Below, piece after piece: positions 60,301-64,000 of a DNA stretch of 64,000 bases (the first letter of the stretch is position 1; every line of letters begins with the position of its first letter). The position numbers and the translations under genes are program-made. Under the pieces are notes generated by a model that saw only the letters and a program-made list of their open reading frames with translations, did no database searches and was not told the origin of the DNA. This DNA comes from Microplitis mediator (Eukaryota; Arthropoda; Insecta; Hymenoptera; Braconidae). The stretch spans positions 9,915,662-9,979,661 of the forward strand of contig NC_079970.1 of assembly GCF_029852145.1 (NCBI RefSeq). Direction: 5' to 3'.

Positions 60301-60708
60301 CGAGGATAGTCATAGGATCGCCACAGCTAGTGCCACTTTTTATGACAGTCTGTTCCAGTTAACCGCAAATAACTGCGCGACTACCTCCGCTGGAAGGCAC
60401 CAATCAATCGCTTGAGACTGCTGGCCCAAATTCATCTATCCGGCAATGGAGTAGTTACACTAACGTGTAATAAGATCTCGTATAAAATCGACACCAATCA
60501 GAACTGTTTGATATGCAACAAGCAAGAACTAGAAACCATTCACCATATCGTTTGCTCATGCCCTTTGTACTCACAGCTACGCCCTAGTCAGTATTATTCT
60601 AAGCCGATAATTTTCATCATACAACCGTCGGATATGCAGGAGCTATATGAGCTATACGATTATGTCGCTGGCTGTTTTAAACTCAGAGCATTTGTGCTGA
60701 ATGAATGA
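57365..60708 (+). pseudogene. LINE ORF2 (endonuclease + reverse transcriptase), multiple disablements
   Basis: The endonuclease region (57440-58250) shows FWNLRGV, GLSETWA, GGYFNSRTGD (the usual GDFN has Tyr), SVIDQIWAK and LSDHWPVV. An in-frame TAA at 57743, TGA/TAG at 58253-58258 and a TGA near 58433 interrupt it. The RT frame 58451-60415 is open for 654 codons with KSPGPDGIPAEFYK, YRGIALANVSAKIF, catalytic FIDFRRAFDSV, GVLQGDPLSPLLF and LLFADDTTL. A frameshift near 60370 moves the C-terminus into another frame (60412-60708) containing a CLICNKQELETIHHIVCSCP zinc knuckle. The RT is therefore intact in its catalytic Asp residues, but the whole protein cannot be made. Confidence 0.85.
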
Positions 60709-61076
60709 TGGACTAACTGTATAGAAAAGCTAATACGATCCAACGGGAAACTGTGCAAGAAGAAGGACCGAGTGCAGTAACTGTAATCCGAACTGACAAC
60801 TGACAATTTATAATTATCAACGATTTAATATAAATAACTTTCAGAATTTGTTTTCTTTTTCTTATATTTTATTTTTTGCATAAAGTTTATTTTTGAGTTA
60901 TTTCAGATCACACTTCAGAGTACTTAAAATCAATGTATATATTTATGAGTTTAAGAGTATAAGAAGTCCTACAGGCATGATTTTTATGTATCTGTATAAT
61001 TGTGTGAACCCCGAGAGGGGAACCTGTAACAGGCTGATAGTCTAAATTGGTTTAATAAATAAATAAATAATAAATA

Positions 61077-61092
61077 ATTTCTTTTTCGAAAG
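61077..61092. repeat. LINE target-site duplication, right
   Basis: ATTTCTTTTTCGAAAG immediately after the (TAAA)n tail, identical to 56251-56266. Confidence 0.8.
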
Positions 61093-61153
61093 CCTGTGAC
61101 TTGGTCAAAAATAGACCAAATGGCAATTTTTTTTATTTTCTTTGTTTTTGGGT

Positions 61154-63431
61154 GGTTTTTGAAAAAAAATTACAATAAAACTATTTATAGGGATCTTCTA
61201 CTTTTTTCTTCACTTTTTGAAAAAAATCCTAATTTTATAGATTAGATCTGATCAGACCTGGCCGATAAAGGCTAGGTATAATCATATATAAGCCTATATG
61301 ACAAATATTTGCTCTGCGAAGAGATACTGAATGGTGTAAATTTGTTTCAGAAAGATCTTTTATAGAGGTTTACGGGAGTGTCAAAAATGAAAAGTTTCAC
61401 GTCTTTGACCTTAAAGATCCACAGGCTTAAAACTCGAAAAATTTATTATTATTACTACCAAAAACTCAATGTCGTATTTTTTTTTTTTTTAACCGACTGT
61501 TATGAGGTTAACCTTGGGCTACGCCTTACACTGGTACGAACCAAGCTAAAACTTTTTAGCGGGCTTCGCTCAATACTATACTAGTAGAAAGAGGCTGAAA
61601 CCGTCCAAACTACTTGCATTTCAATGTTAGGTGAGTTGTTGTATACCGTGAAAGCGATAAAATAACAAATATGCCAATTTTCAAGTATTATAAGAGCTCC
61701 AAAATTGTGGTAGCTCTTAGATCGGGCTTTAAAACTCTACCGTCCATCTTACGGTATTATATCAAAAAATTTGATAACACTGTAACAAAAACTTCTGACA
61801 TCAATCCAGTTCGTTCTAAGAAAAAAACTATTAAGCTTGACATAGTCAGCGCTCTTATATACGAACGTAGGAGAATTTTCAGGTTTTAATCTAAGTCGGA
61901 ACTCAAATGTTTAATTATTTAAAGTTTTTCATCAAAAATATATGATTATCCCTAATTAAAAACTTCAATTAAATCCGATTGAAGCTCGATCGGATTTTAA
62001 TCGTATTCAATCGGTTCAATCGGAGTTTTTAATCATGGATATTGATTAAATAATTTTTAAAAATATTTTTAATGATTGATCGTGCAAGGCTCATGCATGA
62101 TTCACGCTTGGTCTTGCCTGAATCATGCATGATCATGCATGCTAATTTTTTCCCGGGTCTCTCAAAAAAATCCGTATGGGAATCCAGCCTAGATTTCTAT
62201 GTGTTCCCACATGGCGTTTTCAGATGGATTCCCATATGGTTTTCTATATAGTATTCAAGCATAGATCCCGATATAGACCCGCACATGGGTTCCTATTAGA
62301 ATCCACACCATGCCAAATCCATATGGGAATCGTATGAAATCTCATGTGGATTTTTACCTCGATTTCCCATGGCAATCTGCACCATGCCAAAATGGGAATC
62401 CGAATACCCACAGTAGAGTGTTTAAAAAAAATCAACGTTTTTTTTTTCTCGAAGAACATTGAAAAATCGACAGAGTATTCCTATAGACAAAGACCCTGTT
62501 AAAAGATGAGCCCTTGATATTAATACTTAAAGGAAAAACATAGGAAAAACAAAGGAAAAATTTTTTTTCAACTTTGGAACATTGTAACTTGACAACGAAT
62601 CACTGAATAAGATTGATGAAAACATTTTCTTTCAGGAAATTAAACGCACTGTAAAAAAGGAGTGAACAAAGATTTTCGTCAGTCAAGCCGTTTCGAAGAT
62701 ATCACGCTTTAAAGTTGGATTATAAATTGAAACAGATTATTCATACACTCGTCACAGAAATTAAGGGATAGAAAAAAATCCGAAATTTTTAGGTGATTTT
62801 CAACATGCTGTAACCCGGTGAAAAATGGTCGTATAAGAAAATTAAAAAAAGCAAATTGTAGCCTCAAGTTTCTAGTTTTCAGATCTGGACCTTAAAATTT
62901 TTTATCATGTACGGTTACGGAGGAATCATAAGAAAACCAACGAAAATAAAATTTTCAAAATTTTTGCTGGTCTTTTAATACCTCTATGGGCGACAATAAA
63001 TTTTTTTTAATAATCCGACTGTCTGACTTTTCTAGGAAATTTTATGCCCTTTAATTTGGTGGCCTGAAAAAGTTTCTACGACGATTTGGCGCCGAGTTAT
63101 CATTGATCAATTAAAAAAATCCATTTTGGCTTTGATAATCAATAACTCCGGATGTATTGGTCGTATAGAGAATGGAAGCAGGGTTTTGAAAACTGGAAAA
63201 CATTCTCTATAAAGCAAAATTAGTGGCATTTGATAGAAAAATTTTTTTTAAAGCGATACTGTTTAGTCAAAAACAGGTCAAAATTCACAAATTTAAGGAT
63301 ATTCGGAAATCTTGCTATAACTTTAGATATAACGTATGAACAAAGGATATCTTTGTCTTTTTTTCAACCTCAAAGTGTCCTGAAAAAACCCTGAAAATTT
63401 CAAATCGCTGCGATTTTTCTGTCTTAGTGTC
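61154..63431. other. Repeat-like sequence without genes
   Basis: Contains a patch at 61490-61600 (GAGGTTAACCTTGGGCTACG, TTTTTAGCGGGCTTCGCTCA) that reads like part of an old mobile element, a short open frame 61671-61889 of no known family, AATCG-type words (61975-62035), CATGCATG-rich self-complementary sequence (62085-62145) and the ATGGGAATCC-type repeats listed separately. No host gene seen. Confidence 0.35.
62160..62405. repeat. Degenerate repeats of TATGGGAATCC / GGATTCCCATATGG
   Basis: At least eight near-copies of words such as ATGGGAATC, GATTCCCATATGG, CACATGGG and ACACCATGCCAAAT in both orientations over about 245 bp, spaced irregularly by 20-40 bp. Partly self-complementary. Confidence 0.45.
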
Positions 63432-64000
63432 CCGAAGCTTTAAATTTATCGATTTTGTCAAAAATCACCATAATTGGTAGTTTCTCGGTTTTTGTTCATT
63501 TTTTCGATTTGAAAATGTTTTTTTTTACCGATAATCTTCATTTCTTCGCTCAAAAAGATCGATTATCGAAAAAAATTGAAAAAAAAAAAATTTTGAAAAT
63601 TTTTTTTTTTTTTTCAAAATTTTTTTTTTTGTTGTATCTGCAATGATTTATCATTGTCAAAAAAAATTCCTAAAATTTTTTTTACCGCTGTAACTGCATC
63701 TGCTTTAAATGTCAACTTAACAAACATACGCTTTGGATAACTCTAATGCCGGCGGTAAAAAAAATTTTAGGAATTTTTTTTGACAATGATAAATCATTGC
63801 AGATCCAACAAAAAAAAAAAATTTGAAAAAAAAAAATTTTTTTCAAAATTTTTTTTTTTTCAATTTTTTTGACAATCGATCCTTTTAATCGAAAAATGAA
63901 GATTATCGGTAAAAAAAACATTTTCAAATCGAAAAAATGAACAAAAACCGAGAAACTACCAATTATGGCGATTTTTGGAAAAATCGATAATTTTAAAGCT
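63432..64000. repeat. Large inverted repeat reaching the window edge
   Basis: The segment from about AGCTTTAAATTTATCGATTT (63434) through ATAATTGGTAGTTTCTCGGT to AAATTTTTTTTACCG (about 63690) is the reverse complement of 63750-64000. Arms are about 250 bp with poly-A/T runs and a centre of about 60 bp. The right arm ends at the window boundary, so the structure may be longer. Confidence 0.7.

Larger units (their letters stand above)
56267..61076 (+). mobile_element. APE-type non-LTR retrotransposon (LINE), 4.8 kb, near full length but decayed
   Basis: The element lies between perfect 16-bp duplications. Order: 5' UTR, ORF1 (coiled coil plus nucleic-acid-binding domain), ORF2 (apurinic-type endonuclease, reverse transcriptase, C-terminal Cys/His knuckle), a 3' UTR with AACCTGTAACAGGCTGATAG, and a tail of (TAAA)n. 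This layout belongs to two-ORF APE-class LINEs of insects (Jockey/I/CR1-like breadth); the clade needs a tree. Several stops and frameshifts show the copy is inactive. It is noticeably richer in G and C than its surroundings, in keeping with recent arrival relative to local AT drift. Confidence 0.88.
56167..61153. repeat. Palindrome split by the LINE
   Basis: CATTTGGTCTATTTTTGACC and AAGTCACAG (about 56196-56225) and, to the right of the LINE, CTGTGACTTGGTCAAAAATAGACCAAATGGC (61094-61124, given by position) are reverse complements. The arms extend outwards through AAACAAAGAAAATAAAAAAA to about 70 bp. With the LINE removed, a hairpin with a loop of about 45 bp remains. Confidence 0.6.

Noticed and set aside
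61671..61889. 72-codon plus-strand frame rich in Lys, considered as a missing SNX13 exon or transposase piece
   Set aside because: No Nexin_C or transposase motif and no convincing splice sites in phase with the SNX13 donor.

Overview
This is an AT-rich animal nuclear window with short spliced genes, GT-AG introns and insect-type protein families. Protein character and repeat content suggest an insect, most likely a hymenopteran such as a parasitoid wasp; the order is an inference from family resemblance, not a search result.

The first 41 kb is gene-dense. In order: a THAP zinc-finger gene with the front half of a P-element/THAP9-type transposase (358-3021, minus); DEAD-box helicase DDX10 (3515-8198, plus); the gamma-type subunit of mitochondrial NAD-isocitrate dehydrogenase (8660-9924, minus); heterochromatin protein HP1 (11229-12262, plus); CEBPZ/Noc1 (13158-15818, minus); MYBBP1A/Pol5 (19247-23853, minus); translation factor eIF4H (26509-28242, plus); a Septin-2-group septin (30661-32802, plus); mitochondrial translocase TIM22 (34142-35112, minus); and sorting nexin SNX13 (36236-40850, plus), whose last exons are not visible here. 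Exon boundaries were assigned by hand from splice consensus and reading-phase continuity; all joined frames close without internal stops. Three genes (DDX10, CEBPZ, MYBBP1A) act in nucleolar ribosome biogenesis.

From about 41 kb to the right edge no host exon is visible. This part is nested mobile DNA: inverted-repeat elements inside one another, a 550-bp solo LTR with a 4-bp duplication, TTAA-flanked piggyBac-like MITEs, a 6.4-kb structure with about 890-bp inverted arms, minisatellite-bearing elements with a GGGGCAAAATGG motif, and a 4.8-kb non-LTR retrotransposon with a 16-bp target duplication and decayed reading frames. Relatives of several of these families also sit between genes or in introns of the left part (4.3-5.3 kb, 16.8-18.9 kb, 22.9-25.1 kb). 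If SNX13 continues to the right, this whole block is intronic and would be transcribed.

No rRNA, tRNA, CRISPR array or viral gene was recognised. No wholly new gene system is evident; the strongest leads are the truncated THAP/P-element gene, the giant inverted repeat, and the paired element copies that reveal empty insertion sites.
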